57,850 bases of DNA. It comes from Pseudomonas turukhanskensis (GTDB lineage: Bacteria > Pseudomonadota > Gammaproteobacteria > Pseudomonadales > Pseudomonadaceae). Of this stretch, positions 33,718-41,336 are shown one piece after another. Position 1 is the first letter of the stretch; each line of letters starts with the position of its first letter. Made by a program: the position numbers and the translations under genes. The notes below the pieces were generated by a model. That model saw only the letters and a list, made by a program, of their open reading frames with translations, was not told the DNA's origin and made no database searches. Where the stretch lies: assembly GCF_027922365.1 (NCBI RefSeq), contig NZ_BSFN01000024.1, positions 1 through 57,850 of the forward strand. The letters are read 5' to 3'.

Positions 33718-34560
33718 ATGAGTAAAAGCAACATGCTGGGCTTTGGCCTGGGCTTGCGTAGCGAGTACTACCAGCAGATTCTGGAGCAACGCCCCGCAGT
33801 CGACTGGTTCGAGATCATTTCCGAGAACTACATGGTCGGCGGGGGAAAAGCCCTCTACTTCCTCGATGCGATCAAAGAGCAATATCCGCTGGTCATGCAC
33901 GGGGTTTCCCTGTCGATTGGCGGTCCTCATGAGATCGACGCTGATTACTTGCGCCAATTGAAAAATCTAGCCGACCGAGTTCAGCCCCGCTGGGTAGCTG
34001 ACCATCTGTGTTGGAGCCGGGGTAGTGCTCACCAGTTGCATGATCTACTTCCACTGCCATTCACCCAGGAGAGCCTGCTGCATGTGGCATCAAGGGTTCG
34101 GCTGGTTCAGGATGTATTGCAGCGGCCCTTGGTGCTTGAGAACGTGTCGGCCTACGTGCAGTGGAAAACGTCCTGCATGAGCGAGTCTCAGTTTCTGGCC
34201 GAACTGAGCCGCCTTACCGGCTGCGAGCTACTGCTCGATGTAAACAACGTCTACGTCAGTTCGAAAAACCAGGGGTTCGATCCTTGGCAGTTCATCATGG
34301 AGTTGCCCCGTGAGCGGGTTCGCCAGATCCACCTGGCCGGCCATAGCGACTACGGCCACTACCTCATTGATACCCATGATCAGCCGATTGCCGATCCGGT
34401 TTGGGCTCTGTACAGCAAAACGTTGAGCTATCTGGGTGATACTGCCACCTTGATTGAGCGAGATGACCATTTCCCGCCCTTTGACGAGCTATTAGCGGAG
34501 CTGTCCAAGGCGCGCTCTATCTCCGCCAATGCTCTAAGGGCTGCCGCACCATGCGTCTGA
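33718..34560 (+). CDS. bufB: MNIO (DUF692) peptide-modifying enzyme BufB
   Basis: 280 residues of the multinuclear non-haem iron oxidative enzyme family, a TIM barrel that uses two or three iron ions to convert peptide Cys. Metal-ligand motifs are in place: WFEIISENYMVGGG, VMHGVSLSIGG, WVADHLCWSRGSAH, LVLENVSAYV, LLLDVNNVYVSS, QIHLAGHS and LIDTHDQPI. It acts in the cytoplasm on the BufA precursor together with BufC. The stop overlaps the bufC start by 10 bases. Confidence 0.95.
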   Translation: MSKSNMLGFGLGLRSEYYQQILEQRPAVDWFEIISENYMVGGGKALYFLDAIKEQYPLVMHGVSLSIGGPHEIDADYLRQLKNLADRVQPRWVADHLCWSRGSAHQLHDLLPLPFTQESLLHVASRVRLVQDVLQRPLVLENVSAYVQWKTSCMSESQFLAELSRLTGCELLLDVNNVYVSSKNQGFDPWQFIMELPRERVRQIHLAGHSDYGHYLIDTHDQPIADPVWALYSKTLSYLGDTATLIERDDHFPPFDELLAELSKARSISANALRAAAPCV

Positions 34561-35330
34561 GTGCTCAGCAGCAAGCGCTGGAGCGTTACCTGGCCACCGG
34601 CGATAGCGTTATCCCGCCTGAGCTGTTGGAGCAGATTCAAGGTAGCAATACGCTGCCTGCCGCAGATGGCCTGATGATTTACCACAACGCTTATCGCGCC
34701 AGGCTTCTTGGCGTCATGCGGGAAGACTTCCCAGCGTTGCATCGCTGGCTGGGGGATGAGTCATTTGCACAGTTGGCCACCGCTTATATCAGCGCGTGGC
34801 CATCGCGACATTTCAGTTTGCGCTGGTTAGGCGAGAAGCTACCGCAGTTCATCCGCGGCTATATTGCCGAGCCGCAACGCTCCCCGATGATAGAACTCGC
34901 CACGCTTGAATGGGCCTTTACCCTGGCCTTCGACGCACCTGATACAGAGCCACTGTCGCTGGATGTGATGAGTCGTTTTTCAGCTGATGACTGGGTCAAT
35001 CTGCGGGTATGCCTCACGCCCTCGGTTCGTTGGTTGCAGCTGCAGCACAACACGGTGGGCATGTGGGTGGCAGCCAAGGCCGATGCCGATATTCCTGCTG
35101 TCATTGCGCTGTCCGCTCCTCTGGATTGCTTGGTTTGGCGGCATGAGTTGGTATGCCAGTACCGTACTCTGGAGCCGGGTGAAGCTTCTGCTTTGCGCTT
35201 ACTTACTGATGGAGGCTCGTTCGCTTCGCTGTGCCAGGACCTAGTGGGAATGCATGGCGAGCAGGCTCCCATGCAAGCGGCCATCTGGCTGAAGCAGTGG
35301 GTCGGTGAGGGGCTACTAGAGCCTAGGTAG
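34551..35330 (+). CDS. bufC: DUF2063 putative DNA-binding-like partner protein BufC
   Basis: 259 residues. The N-terminal DUF2063 domain (about 1-95) has SAQQQALERYLATGD, GLMIYHNAYRARLLGVMREDFPAL and the RHF-S-LRWLGEKLP segment. The C-terminal part is the variable winged-helix-like region. In bufferin and other MNIO clusters this type of protein recognises the precursor and presents it to the enzyme; despite the database name it is not thought to bind DNA there. It overlaps bufB, so stoichiometric production is likely. Confidence 0.93.
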   Translation: MRLSAQQQALERYLATGDSVIPPELLEQIQGSNTLPAADGLMIYHNAYRARLLGVMREDFPALHRWLGDESFAQLATAYISAWPSRHFSLRWLGEKLPQFIRGYIAEPQRSPMIELATLEWAFTLAFDAPDTEPLSLDVMSRFSADDWVNLRVCLTPSVRWLQLQHNTVGMWVAAKADADIPAVIALSAPLDCLVWRHELVCQYRTLEPGEASALRLLTDGGSFASLCQDLVGMHGEQAPMQAAIWLKQWVGEGLLEPR

Positions 35331-35411
35331 ATAGTGCCGTGGATGTACGGGGGCGTGGTGTCATTGGCCGAGAGTTGCCTCTTCCGCCAGTTGACGAAAG
35401 AGGCAAAAGCC

Positions 35412-36074
35412 TTAAATAACGCGTTTGACGCTCAGGTACTCGCCCTTGGTCTTCAGCGTGATGGTCACGTCTTTGTTGCTGCGGTTGCGCCAGAACCAAC
35501 CATGGGTGCCGTCGAAGATGGCGGTGAACTCGCCTTTGTCTCCCGTGATCTGCTTGGCCTTGCTGTAGCTGTGGTAGTAGCCCTTGGGGCCGTTGTAAGG
35601 CTCGCCATGGGTGTCGTGGTTGACCGGTACGCCATTGGTCGTCCACTCGTAGCTGACCGTGGCCTTGTCCAGCATCTCCAGCTTGATTTCACTGGCCTCG
35701 CCCGGCTTCAGCGTGACGGTCACTTCATCCGACTTCACGGCTGGCTCAGGCTCAGCTACGGGTTCGGCCACAGGTGCTGCTGCAACAGGCTCTTGAACTA
35801 CCGGCTGAGTAGGTACGGGGGCTTGCACGACCGGAGCCGCAGCGGGCTGAACCGCTGCATCCGCTGCCGCTTCTTCGGCCAGGGTTTTCTTCATTTCACC
35901 CATCTGGGTCAGGCCGAGTACGCGGCCAACGCCCGTTGGGTCGATGGCGTACTCCGAAGGCATCACCACGGTGACCAGCAAGGCTGCGGCAACACCCACG
36001 GCGATCACAGTGGAGCGCAGCAGTTGGCGGCTGGTCGGCAATTCGCTTTGAGTTGGAAGTTTGCTATTGAACAT
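35412..36074 (-). CDS. Transmembrane anchor protein of the HupE locus
   Basis: 220 residues with one membrane segment (about 20-40), then a Pro/Ala/Val-rich linker (about 75-115: PAAAPVV, PVAEPVAEPEP). A C-terminal beta-rich domain (about 118-220) has YEWTTNGVPVNHDTHGEPYNG and FDGTHGWFWRNRSNKDVTI. Such proteins are regularly encoded after HupE/UreJ-like genes in metal loci of pseudomonads. The Asp/His motif might bind metal, but this is unproven. It is 12 bases downstream of hupE on the same strand. Confidence 0.8.
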   Translation of the reverse strand: MFNSKLPTQSELPTSRQLLRSTVIAVGVAAALLVTVVMPSEYAIDPTGVGRVLGLTQMGEMKKTLAEEAAADAAVQPAAAPVVQAPVPTQPVVQEPVAAAPVAEPVAEPEPAVKSDEVTVTLKPGEASEIKLEMLDKATVSYEWTTNGVPVNHDTHGEPYNGPKGYYHSYSKAKQITGDKGEFTAIFDGTHGWFWRNRSNKDVTITLKTKGEYLSVKRVI

Positions 36075-36086
36075 GCTGAAAATTCC

Positions 36087-36824
36087 TTACTGAGAGACGA
36101 TCAGGCCGGTGAGCTGGTAACCCATCAAGAGGAAACCGGCGCTCATCATGGCGACGTTGGCGGTGTAGGCATGGCGCCAGAAGCTGGCGGTGCGTCGCCA
36201 GTAGCCCATGACAATCAGGATGGCGCTCAGGGCCAGGAGTTGGCCGATTTCGACGCCGACATTAAAGGCGATTAGGTTGGTGATCAGGCCGTCTGCCGAG
36301 ATCTCGTATTCCTGGATCTTGGTCGCCAGACCAAAGCCATGCAGCAGGCCGAAAATCAGCGTGGCCGCTTTGGTGTTCGGCTGGTGGCCGAACCAGCGCT
36401 GGAATGCGCCCAGGTTATCGAGCGCCTTGTACACCACCGAGAAACCAATGATGGCGTCGATCACATAGGAGCTGAAGTTGATTTCCGCCAGTACGCCGAG
36501 CAGCAGCGTCACGCTATGCCCCACGGCGAACAGGGTGACGTAGAGCCCCACATCCTTCAGGCGGTAGAGAAAGAAGATCACCCCGAACAGGAACAGCAGG
36601 TGGTCGTAACCGGTGATCATGTGCTTTGCGCCCATGTAGATAAACGGCAGCACCATCACCCCGGAGCTTTCCTGGATAAAACCCTTGTCGCCCTCGGCGA
36701 CAGCGTGGGCAAGCGCGTCAGGCATGCCGAGAAACAGCAGCGCCGTGAACAACATCAGCAGGAGTAGCGAGCGATTCGAGCGCACGACAGATGCGTCCAT
36801 TGTGCCCATAGATAGCGAATGCAT
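36087..36824 (-). CDS. HupE/UreJ-family nickel/cobalt membrane transporter
   Basis: 245 residues with a cleavable-looking N-terminal hydrophobic segment and about six further membrane segments. The HupE/UreJ_2 motifs are present: GAKHMITGYDHLLFLFGVIFF, with the conserved His-x4-D-H, then FAVGHSVTLLLGVL and LLHGFGLATKI. Family members transport nickel or cobalt. AGGACTC precedes the ATG. It diverges from the CsoR/RcnA-like pair, and both sides form one nickel/cobalt handling module. Confidence 0.88.
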   Translation of the reverse strand: MHSLSMGTMDASVVRSNRSLLLLMLFTALLFLGMPDALAHAVAEGDKGFIQESSGVMVLPFIYMGAKHMITGYDHLLFLFGVIFFLYRLKDVGLYVTLFAVGHSVTLLLGVLAEINFSSYVIDAIIGFSVVYKALDNLGAFQRWFGHQPNTKAATLIFGLLHGFGLATKIQEYEISADGLITNLIAFNVGVEIGQLLALSAILIVMGYWRRTASFWRHAYTANVAMMSAGFLLMGYQLTGLIVSQ

Positions 36825-36871
36825 GGTTGAGTCCTGAATTAAAGGGAGCTTGGGCCGTATAGCGGCCTGTG

Positions 36872-37231
36872 TCAGAGCACGAATATGGCGCGCGGTGGCC
36901 GCTCGATCAGGAAGATCGGGCTGGGCGGAATGGAATAGCGCGGGGCTTGTATCGGCTGCGCACGCTCTGGTTGTGTGCTGATGCTGAGCAGCGTGGTCAG
37001 GTGCGGTGTTTCATGCAGATGGTCGGCGGTCAGCGGCGAGTGGCAGTGATCCCCGTATGCCGCACAGGCCAGTGGCTCGTCACCATGGGTATGCGAATGA
37101 GCGCCATCGTTGCCACTCCCGGCTGGCTGACTCGAACCCATAAACAGCGCAGAGGTATGCCCGGCCCAGGCCATCAGGATGGCGAGGGCAAGGACAAAAA
37201 TCACCTTGGTGCTGATGGGATTGCTGAGCAA
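36872..37231 (-). CDS. Small His-rich membrane-anchored protein of the nickel/cobalt locus
   Basis: 119 residues if started at TTG 37231; a GTG start at 37201 is also possible. One hydrophobic segment (about 9-30) is followed by a His-rich stretch (GAHSHTHGDEPLACAAYGDHCHS) and HLHETPH, and the C-terminus is Pro-rich (PPSPIFLIERPPRA). I recognise no family for certain. It is transcribed from the same intergenic region as the CsoR-like repressor, directly next to its operator, and so is probably metal-controlled. Confidence 0.55.
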   Translation of the reverse strand: MLSNPISTKVIFVLALAILMAWAGHTSALFMGSSQPAGSGNDGAHSHTHGDEPLACAAYGDHCHSPLTADHLHETPHLTTLLSISTQPERAQPIQAPRYSIPPSPIFLIERPPRAIFVL

Positions 37232-37290
37232 GTCGTGCTTCTTTCAATGTTTAAACGGCTGAATTTTCTGTCGGCGCGACAGGTTTGCCA

Positions 37291-37309
37291 TATCCCCCCC
37301 AGGGGGATA
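37291..37309. promoter_or_regulatory. CsoR/RcnR-type operator
   Basis: TATCCCCC, three bases, GGGGGATA. G/C tracts flanked by TAT/ATA are the known recognition pattern of CsoR/RcnR/InrS repressors. It lies 22 bases before the repressor ATG and 60 bases from the divergent His-rich gene. Confidence 0.75.
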
Positions 37310-37330
37310 GCATGCGAGCGTAATTCATCG

Positions 37331-37636
37331 ATGCACGAGACTCAAGGCATGAGCGATCACGAACACGGCCATCAGCACCAAAGTCATAGCGATATCATCA
37401 AAAGGTTGAAGCGTGCGGAGGGTCACCTGCGCAGCATCGTCAGCATGATCGAAGACAGTCGGGCCTGCGTCGACATCGCTCAGCAGCTGCATGCCGTGGA
37501 AAAAGCCGTCTGCCAGGCCAAGCGTGTGCTTATCCAAGACCATATCGACCACTGTCTGGAGCACACGGTCGAAGCGCTTGCGATAGGCGAGCGCGCATCA
37601 CTCGAAGATTTCAAGCAAATCACCAAGTACCTCTAG
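37331..37636 (+). CDS. CsoR/RcnR-family metal-sensing repressor
   Basis: 101 residues from ATG 37331; ATG 37349 is an alternative. The N-terminus is His-rich (HEHGHQHQSH). The DUF156 core has IIKRLKRAEGHLRSIVSMIEDSRACVDIAQQL and metal ligands Cys46, His71 and Cys75, spaced as in CsoR (Cys36/His61/Cys65). The third ligand is His in RcnR but Cys in CsoR and in the nickel sensor InrS. Given the nickel/cobalt transporter 9 bases downstream and the His-rich tail, nickel or cobalt is the probable signal, although copper cannot be excluded. Confidence 0.9.
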   Translation: MHETQGMSDHEHGHQHQSHSDIIKRLKRAEGHLRSIVSMIEDSRACVDIAQQLHAVEKAVCQAKRVLIQDHIDHCLEHTVEALAIGERASLEDFKQITKYL

Positions 37637-37645
37637 GCCCCTCCC

Positions 37646-38773
37646 ATGTCGAGTTTCGCCGAACTGCTGCAACAGGGGGCCTCGCAGGCCTGGCTGTACT
37701 TCCCCAGCGCCATCCTGCTGGGTGCCCTGCACGGCCTGGAGCCTGGGCATTCGAAAACCATGATGGCGGCATTTGTCGTGGCCATCCGTGGCACTGTGAA
37801 GCAGGCCATTCTGCTGGGGCTTGCCGCAACGCTTTCGCACACTGCCGTGGTCTGGCTGATAGCCATGGCCGGCATGTACCTGGGCCAAAACCTGAATGCC
37901 GAAACCACCGAGCCGTATTTCCAGCTCGCGTCCGCCGTCATCATTATCACCATCGCCCTGTGGATGCTCTGGCGCACCTGGCGTGGCGAGCAGATGTGGC
38001 GCTTCGAGGAAGGTGATGAGCATCAACACGAGCACCACGATGAAACGCAGCGCATCGATACCGGACACGGGCGTATCGAGCTGTCGATCTTCGAAGAAGA
38101 CGTCCCACCGCGCTGGCGACTGAAGACCTTGAGTGGCCATGCCTGGCCGGCTGCTGAAGTGAGTCTGCTGACGACTCGCCATGATGGCCCGGCCCAGCAG
38201 TTTCGCTTCGTAGACCGGGGTGACTACCTGGAGTCACTGGACGAGATTCCCGAGCCCCATGAATTCACTGCGCGCCTGAGCCTCGGCCATGCCGGTCACT
38301 CCCACGACTATGACCTGGAGTTCCGCGAGCACAGCCACGGTCATGAGCATGATCATTCCGAGCTGGAGGGACTGGAACTGTCGCTGGAGGGCTACCAGGA
38401 TGCCCATGAACGAGCGCATGCCAACGACATCCGCAAGCGCTTCAGCAACCGCAACGTCACCACCGGCCAGATCATCCTGTTCGGTCTGACTGGCGGACTG
38501 ATTCCCTGCCCGGCAGCGATCACCGTGCTGCTGCTCTGCCTACAAGTGAAGGAAGTCGCGCTGGGGGCCGTCCTGGTGCTGTGTTTCAGCATCGGTCTGG
38601 CCATAACTCTTGTTACCGTTGGTGCTGCCGCCGCTATCGGCGCACGCCAGGTATCCAATCGTTGGCCCTGGCTCGGTGTTGTGGCGCGTCGCGCTCCTTA
38701 CTTCTCCAGTCTGCTGATAATCGGTGTGGGGATTTATGTAGGCGTCCATGGCTGGATCGGTCTGAACGCCTAG
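37646..38773 (+). CDS. NicO/RcnA-family nickel/cobalt efflux transporter
   Basis: 375 residues. The first membrane half has the family motif LGALHGLEPGHSKTMMAAFVV. A long cytosolic or periplasmic loop (about 115-265) has three His clusters (DEHQHEHHDE, LGHAGHSHDYD, EHSHGHEHDHSE) and an inserted domain of unknown role (ELSIFEEDVPPRWRL..). The second membrane half has FGLTGGLIPCPAAITVLLLCLQ. RcnA-type proteins export nickel and cobalt. It follows the repressor gene after 9 bases, giving a self-regulated operon. Confidence 0.92.
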   Translation: MSSFAELLQQGASQAWLYFPSAILLGALHGLEPGHSKTMMAAFVVAIRGTVKQAILLGLAATLSHTAVVWLIAMAGMYLGQNLNAETTEPYFQLASAVIIITIALWMLWRTWRGEQMWRFEEGDEHQHEHHDETQRIDTGHGRIELSIFEEDVPPRWRLKTLSGHAWPAAEVSLLTTRHDGPAQQFRFVDRGDYLESLDEIPEPHEFTARLSLGHAGHSHDYDLEFREHSHGHEHDHSELEGLELSLEGYQDAHERAHANDIRKRFSNRNVTTGQIILFGLTGGLIPCPAAITVLLLCLQVKEVALGAVLVLCFSIGLAITLVTVGAAAAIGARQVSNRWPWLGVVARRAPYFSSLLIIGVGIYVGVHGWIGLNA

Positions 38774-38853
38774 CCTGATGTGAGAGCTTATCGGTTATTT
38801 CGGTCTGTTCCTTGCCGCCTTCGTTACTGGCGTAGGACTGCTGGTATTTGGTT

Positions 38854-39107
38854 TTACTGGTAGTGCCCGCCTCGCTGGAGAACTTTGATTTTGTAGCCGT
38901 CGGGGTCCTGAATAAAAAAGGAGCGGGCCAGCAGCTCGTCTCCTCTTTTAAATTCTTGATGGGTGCAGGCTTTAAACCGAGGTTGCAAAGCTGTTTGAAA
39001 TGCAGGCCCAGATCGTCGACGACGAACGCGACCTGACAGTAACAACTGCCGTGGCTGTACTCGGCCTGTCCGCTGTTCCAAGTGAGTTCGATTTCAGCCT
39101 CGCTGCT
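38854..39107 (-). pseudogene. Glyoxalase I (GloA) remnant, truncated and frameshifted
   Basis: Two frames together encode the C-terminal half of lactoylglutathione lyase. One frame gives SEAEIELTWNSGQAEYSHGS then CQVAFVVDDLGLHFKQL (about 39107-38945). After a one-base shift the other gives GDELLARSFFIQDPDGYKI and a terminal KVLQRGGHYQ (to 38854). The N-terminal half, with its metal ligands, is missing. The fragment abuts the 3' end of the GDCCVxC gene, so it marks a recombination junction. The 80 bases between it and rcnA contain only a short hydrophobic open piece (GYFGLFLAAF on the plus strand), perhaps another relic. Confidence 0.75.
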
Positions 39108-39297
39108 GTTGGATCGGCGGGCACTTCACCGAGCCGAACGAACAGAAAACGCAGCAATCCCCTGGGTTGGGGCGCAGCAGCGCCTTGCAGTTGCTGCACT
39201 CGTAATAGAACTGGCAGGCGTCCGTGGGCATGGTTTCCGATTTGGCAAAGCCGCAGTGCGGGCAAGTCAGCACGGATTCGAGGATGACGGTGCTCAT
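39094..39297 (-). CDS. GDCCVxC-domain small protein
   Basis: 67 residues from ATG 39297. Cys pairs CPHCGF and CSNCKALL look like a zinc ribbon, and the diagnostic motif GDCCVFC lies near residue 50, followed by GSVKCPPIQ. The GDCCVxC family, sometimes a selenoprotein, is linked to mercury-transport genes and has no established function. It is the last gene of the mer-like operon and the end slightly overlaps the GloA relic. Confidence 0.85.
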   Translation of the reverse strand: MSTVILESVLTCPHCGFAKSETMPTDACQFYYECSNCKALLRPNPGDCCVFCSFGSVKCPPIQQQRG

Positions 39298-39304
39298 CGT
39301 GGCG

Positions 39305-39580
39305 TCACTTCTGTACCGTGGACGGGTAGCCCGCATTCGAGGTCGCTTCGGTCAATGCCTCGGGCTGGGCCTTATCGGGGTCGTAGGTGACGGTGGCTGT
39401 TTTCTGGTTGAAATCGACCTGGACGTCACTCACGCCGGATACCTTCTCCAGCGACTTCCTGACCGTGATCGGACAGACCGGGCAGGTCATGTTCTGCACG
39501 TCGAGCGTGACGGTCTTCGGGGGAGCCGCCAGCGACGCGAGGGGCAAGGCAACGAATGCGGCGATCAGCAGTTGGCGCAT
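39305..39580 (-). CDS. merP: MerP-like periplasmic metal-binding protein
   Basis: 91 residues with a signal peptide (..ALPLASLAA) and an HMA domain. The metal-binding motif is MTCPVCPITV, where classic MerP has MTCAAC. The rest, KSLEKVSGVSDVQVDFNQKT and EATSNAGYPS, fits MerP well. It would hand a soft metal ion, classically Hg(II), to MerT. It is preceded by merT (12 bases) and followed by the GDCCVxC gene. Confidence 0.92.
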   Translation of the reverse strand: MRQLLIAAFVALPLASLAAPPKTVTLDVQNMTCPVCPITVRKSLEKVSGVSDVQVDFNQKTATVTYDPDKAQPEALTEATSNAGYPSTVQK

Positions 39581-39592
39581 GGTTAATCTCCT

Positions 39593-39940
39593 TCAATAGA
39601 ACAGCGGCGCAAACCACGGCACGGCCAGTAGGCCAAGCAGCAACCCGGCGACGATCCAGAACACGAGCCGCTGGCGCGTGAGCGTGCGCGGATCGGCACA
39701 GGCTGTTCCAGGCGCGCAGACCTGCGGCACCAGGTAGAGCTTGCGAAAGGCCAGTCCCAGGAACAGCAGCGTCAGACCAATGAAAAAGGGACGGTAGGGC
39801 TCCATCACTGTCAGATTTCCCACCCACGTGCCGCCGATACCGAGTGCCAACAGCACGAGCGGCCCGACACAGCACACCGACGCGCCGATGGCAGCCAGTA
39901 CGCCCGCGACCAACGAGCGGTTTCCAGTGTTCGTAATCAT
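39593..39940 (-). CDS. merT: MerT-like mercuric transport protein
   Basis: 115 residues with three membrane segments. The first contains the vicinal Cys pair ASVCCVGPLVLLALGIGGTW, the second loop carries the other Cys pair CAPGTACADP, exactly as in MerT. The ATG at 39940 is preferred since AAGGA lies seven bases before it. In Hg resistance MerT imports Hg(II) for reduction by MerA, but no merA is present here, which is unusual. Confidence 0.92.
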   Translation of the reverse strand: MITNTGNRSLVAGVLAAIGASVCCVGPLVLLALGIGGTWVGNLTVMEPYRPFFIGLTLLFLGLAFRKLYLVPQVCAPGTACADPRTLTRQRLVFWIVAGLLLGLLAVPWFAPLFY

Positions 39941-39955
39941 CTGCATGTCCTTCTC

Positions 39956-40660
39956 TTACGCGGCCAGGGCTGGAATCACGACGAAATAGGCATTCAGCAG
40001 GTACAAACCAGTCGCGACCAAGGTAAGTGCTGCCACCAGATCGAACGCACGGCGGAATCGGTTCAATGCGCGCAGCGCTTCGAGCCAGCCGATCGCCCAG
40101 GCTCCCAGCACGATCGGGACCGCACGGCCCAGCGCAAAAGCTAGCAAGACAGCCGCTCCGAGCCAGGGGGAACCCAGTACCGCGACAACCCCGAGCAGCG
40201 CGAGCAAGGTCGGCGTGCACACTGGACAAACCGCCACCGAGAACGGCACCCCCAACGCAAAGGCACCCCATGCGCCCGTTGGCCTTTTGGCGCGCCTTAC
40301 CAGTGCAGGCAATGGCAGCTTGACCCAGCCGCCCCAGATCAGACCCAGCCCAATCAGTAGCGGGCCGAGCACCAAACCCCAACCGCGCCCCATCAAGTCG
40401 GCGACCCAGCGCCCACCCAGTCCGGCGATCAGTCCGAGCAGGAGATGGGTGGCGAGCATACCAGCGACAAACAGACCGCCCAGACGCAGCGCCTCGCGCC
40501 GTTCGCGCGCCTTCGTGACGTAAGCGAGTGCAACCGGAATGGCGGCCACGGCGACAGGGTTGACGCTGAACGCCAGGCCTGCCAGGAAACCGATTCCGAC
40601 CGCACCGTAACCCATGGCTTCGACGGCCTGGCGCAGCGCCTCGGGTGTCAGCTCAATCAT
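39956..40660 (-). CDS. CcdA/DsbD-like membrane thiol-transfer protein
   Basis: 234 residues with six membrane segments from ATG 40660 (AAGGA six bases upstream). The family motifs are altered but recognisable: AFSVNPVAVAAIPVALAYV, where CcdA has a Cys-Pro in the first motif, and VPFSVAVCPVCTPTLLALLG in the central segment with a Cys pair. CcdA/DsbD proteins carry electrons from cytosolic thioredoxin across the membrane. Its place between a thioredoxin-like gene and merT suggests a thiol-based role in metal or mercury handling. The lost first Cys makes canonical electron transfer doubtful. Confidence 0.75.
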   Translation of the reverse strand: MIELTPEALRQAVEAMGYGAVGIGFLAGLAFSVNPVAVAAIPVALAYVTKARERREALRLGGLFVAGMLATHLLLGLIAGLGGRWVADLMGRGWGLVLGPLLIGLGLIWGGWVKLPLPALVRRAKRPTGAWGAFALGVPFSVAVCPVCTPTLLALLGVVAVLGSPWLGAAVLLAFALGRAVPIVLGAWAIGWLEALRALNRFRRAFDLVAALTLVATGLYLLNAYFVVIPALAA

Positions 40661-40907
40661 GTCCAATCCTTTTCAGCAATGCCTGGCGCAACTGAACCGG
40701 TGTGGGCAGCGCAGCGAAGACCAACTCGCCGTCAATCGCCAGTGTCGGCAGCGTCAGCACGCCCAGTTCGACGGCACGGTCGAGCGAATCGAGGACGTTG
40801 ACCTCGTACCACTCGACGTCGCCAATCATGGCAGCGGCCGCCTGCAGCTCAGCCTTCACTGGCGCGCAACGCTCGCAGCCAGGGGCATAGAACAGCTCGA
40901 TCTTCAT
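40653..40907 (-). CDS. Small thioredoxin-like protein (CERC motif)
   Basis: 84 residues, a minimal thioredoxin fold. The redox motif is YAPGCERCAPVK near residue 10, and LTLPTLAIDGELVFAALP holds the cis-Pro. It starts inside the end of the merR-like gene (four-base overlap) and overlaps the CcdA-like gene by eight bases, so all three are tightly coupled. It is a likely cytosolic redox or metal-thiol partner of the CcdA-like protein. Confidence 0.85.
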   Translation of the reverse strand: MKIELFYAPGCERCAPVKAELQAAAAMIGDVEWYEVNVLDSLDRAVELGVLTLPTLAIDGELVFAALPTPVQLRQALLKRIGHD

Positions 40908-41326
40908 GGTGTGCGCTCCGTGTCGACATCAACCTGTTCCAAGGCGGCCAGGATAGGACACTCATCGACTGGCTGCGCCCCGTCCGCGCATTCCACGATC
41001 AGCCGGTCGAGTGCGGCAGACATGGTCTGCATGGCGCGAATCTTGGCGGCGAGCTGGAGCTTCTTCTCGATGGCGCGCTGCCGCACATCGTTGCAACAGG
41101 CGCTGTCGCTTTGGCGCAGGAGCAGCAGCTCGCGGATTTCCGCCAGGGTGAAACCACAGGCTTGGGCGTGTTGAATGAAGCGGACGCGGCGCACCGCGTC
41201 CTCGCCATAGAGGCGGTAGCCGCTGTCGGTCTTCGAGGTGGGGGCTATCAGCCCCTCGCGTTCGTAGTAGCGCAGCGCGTCCGCGCTGATATTGCCGGCT
41301 AGGGCTAACTTGCCAATGGTTAACAC
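40904..41326 (-). CDS. MerR-family regulator with ZntR-like Cys spacing
   Basis: 140 residues. The N-terminal winged helix (TIGKLALAGNISADALRYYEREGLI, SGYRLYGEDAVRRVRFI) is typical. The C-terminal ligands are Cys77/Cys78, Cys113 and Cys123; the gap of ten between the last two equals ZntR and not mercury-sensing MerR, where it is nine. The operator in front of the operon is ZntR-like too. A GTG start is used and no strong ribosome site is visible, so translation may depend on the gene upstream. Response to Zn, Pb or Cd is as plausible as Hg. Confidence 0.88.
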   Translation of the reverse strand: MLTIGKLALAGNISADALRYYEREGLIAPTSKTDSGYRLYGEDAVRRVRFIQHAQACGFTLAEIRELLLLRQSDSACCNDVRQRAIEKKLQLAAKIRAMQTMSAALDRLIVECADGAQPVDECPILAALEQVDVDTERTP

Positions 41327-41336
41327 GGCGCAGTGA

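Noticed and set aside
35375..35406. Hairpin TTGCCTCTT..AAGAGGCAA between bufC and the anchor gene as terminator
   Set aside because: The loop is 14 bases and there is no T-run on either strand, so it is too weak to call.
40904..41326. Naming the MerR-type gene merR
   Set aside because: Cys spacing and operator fit ZntR better than mercury MerR, and no merA is present, so the symbol is withheld.
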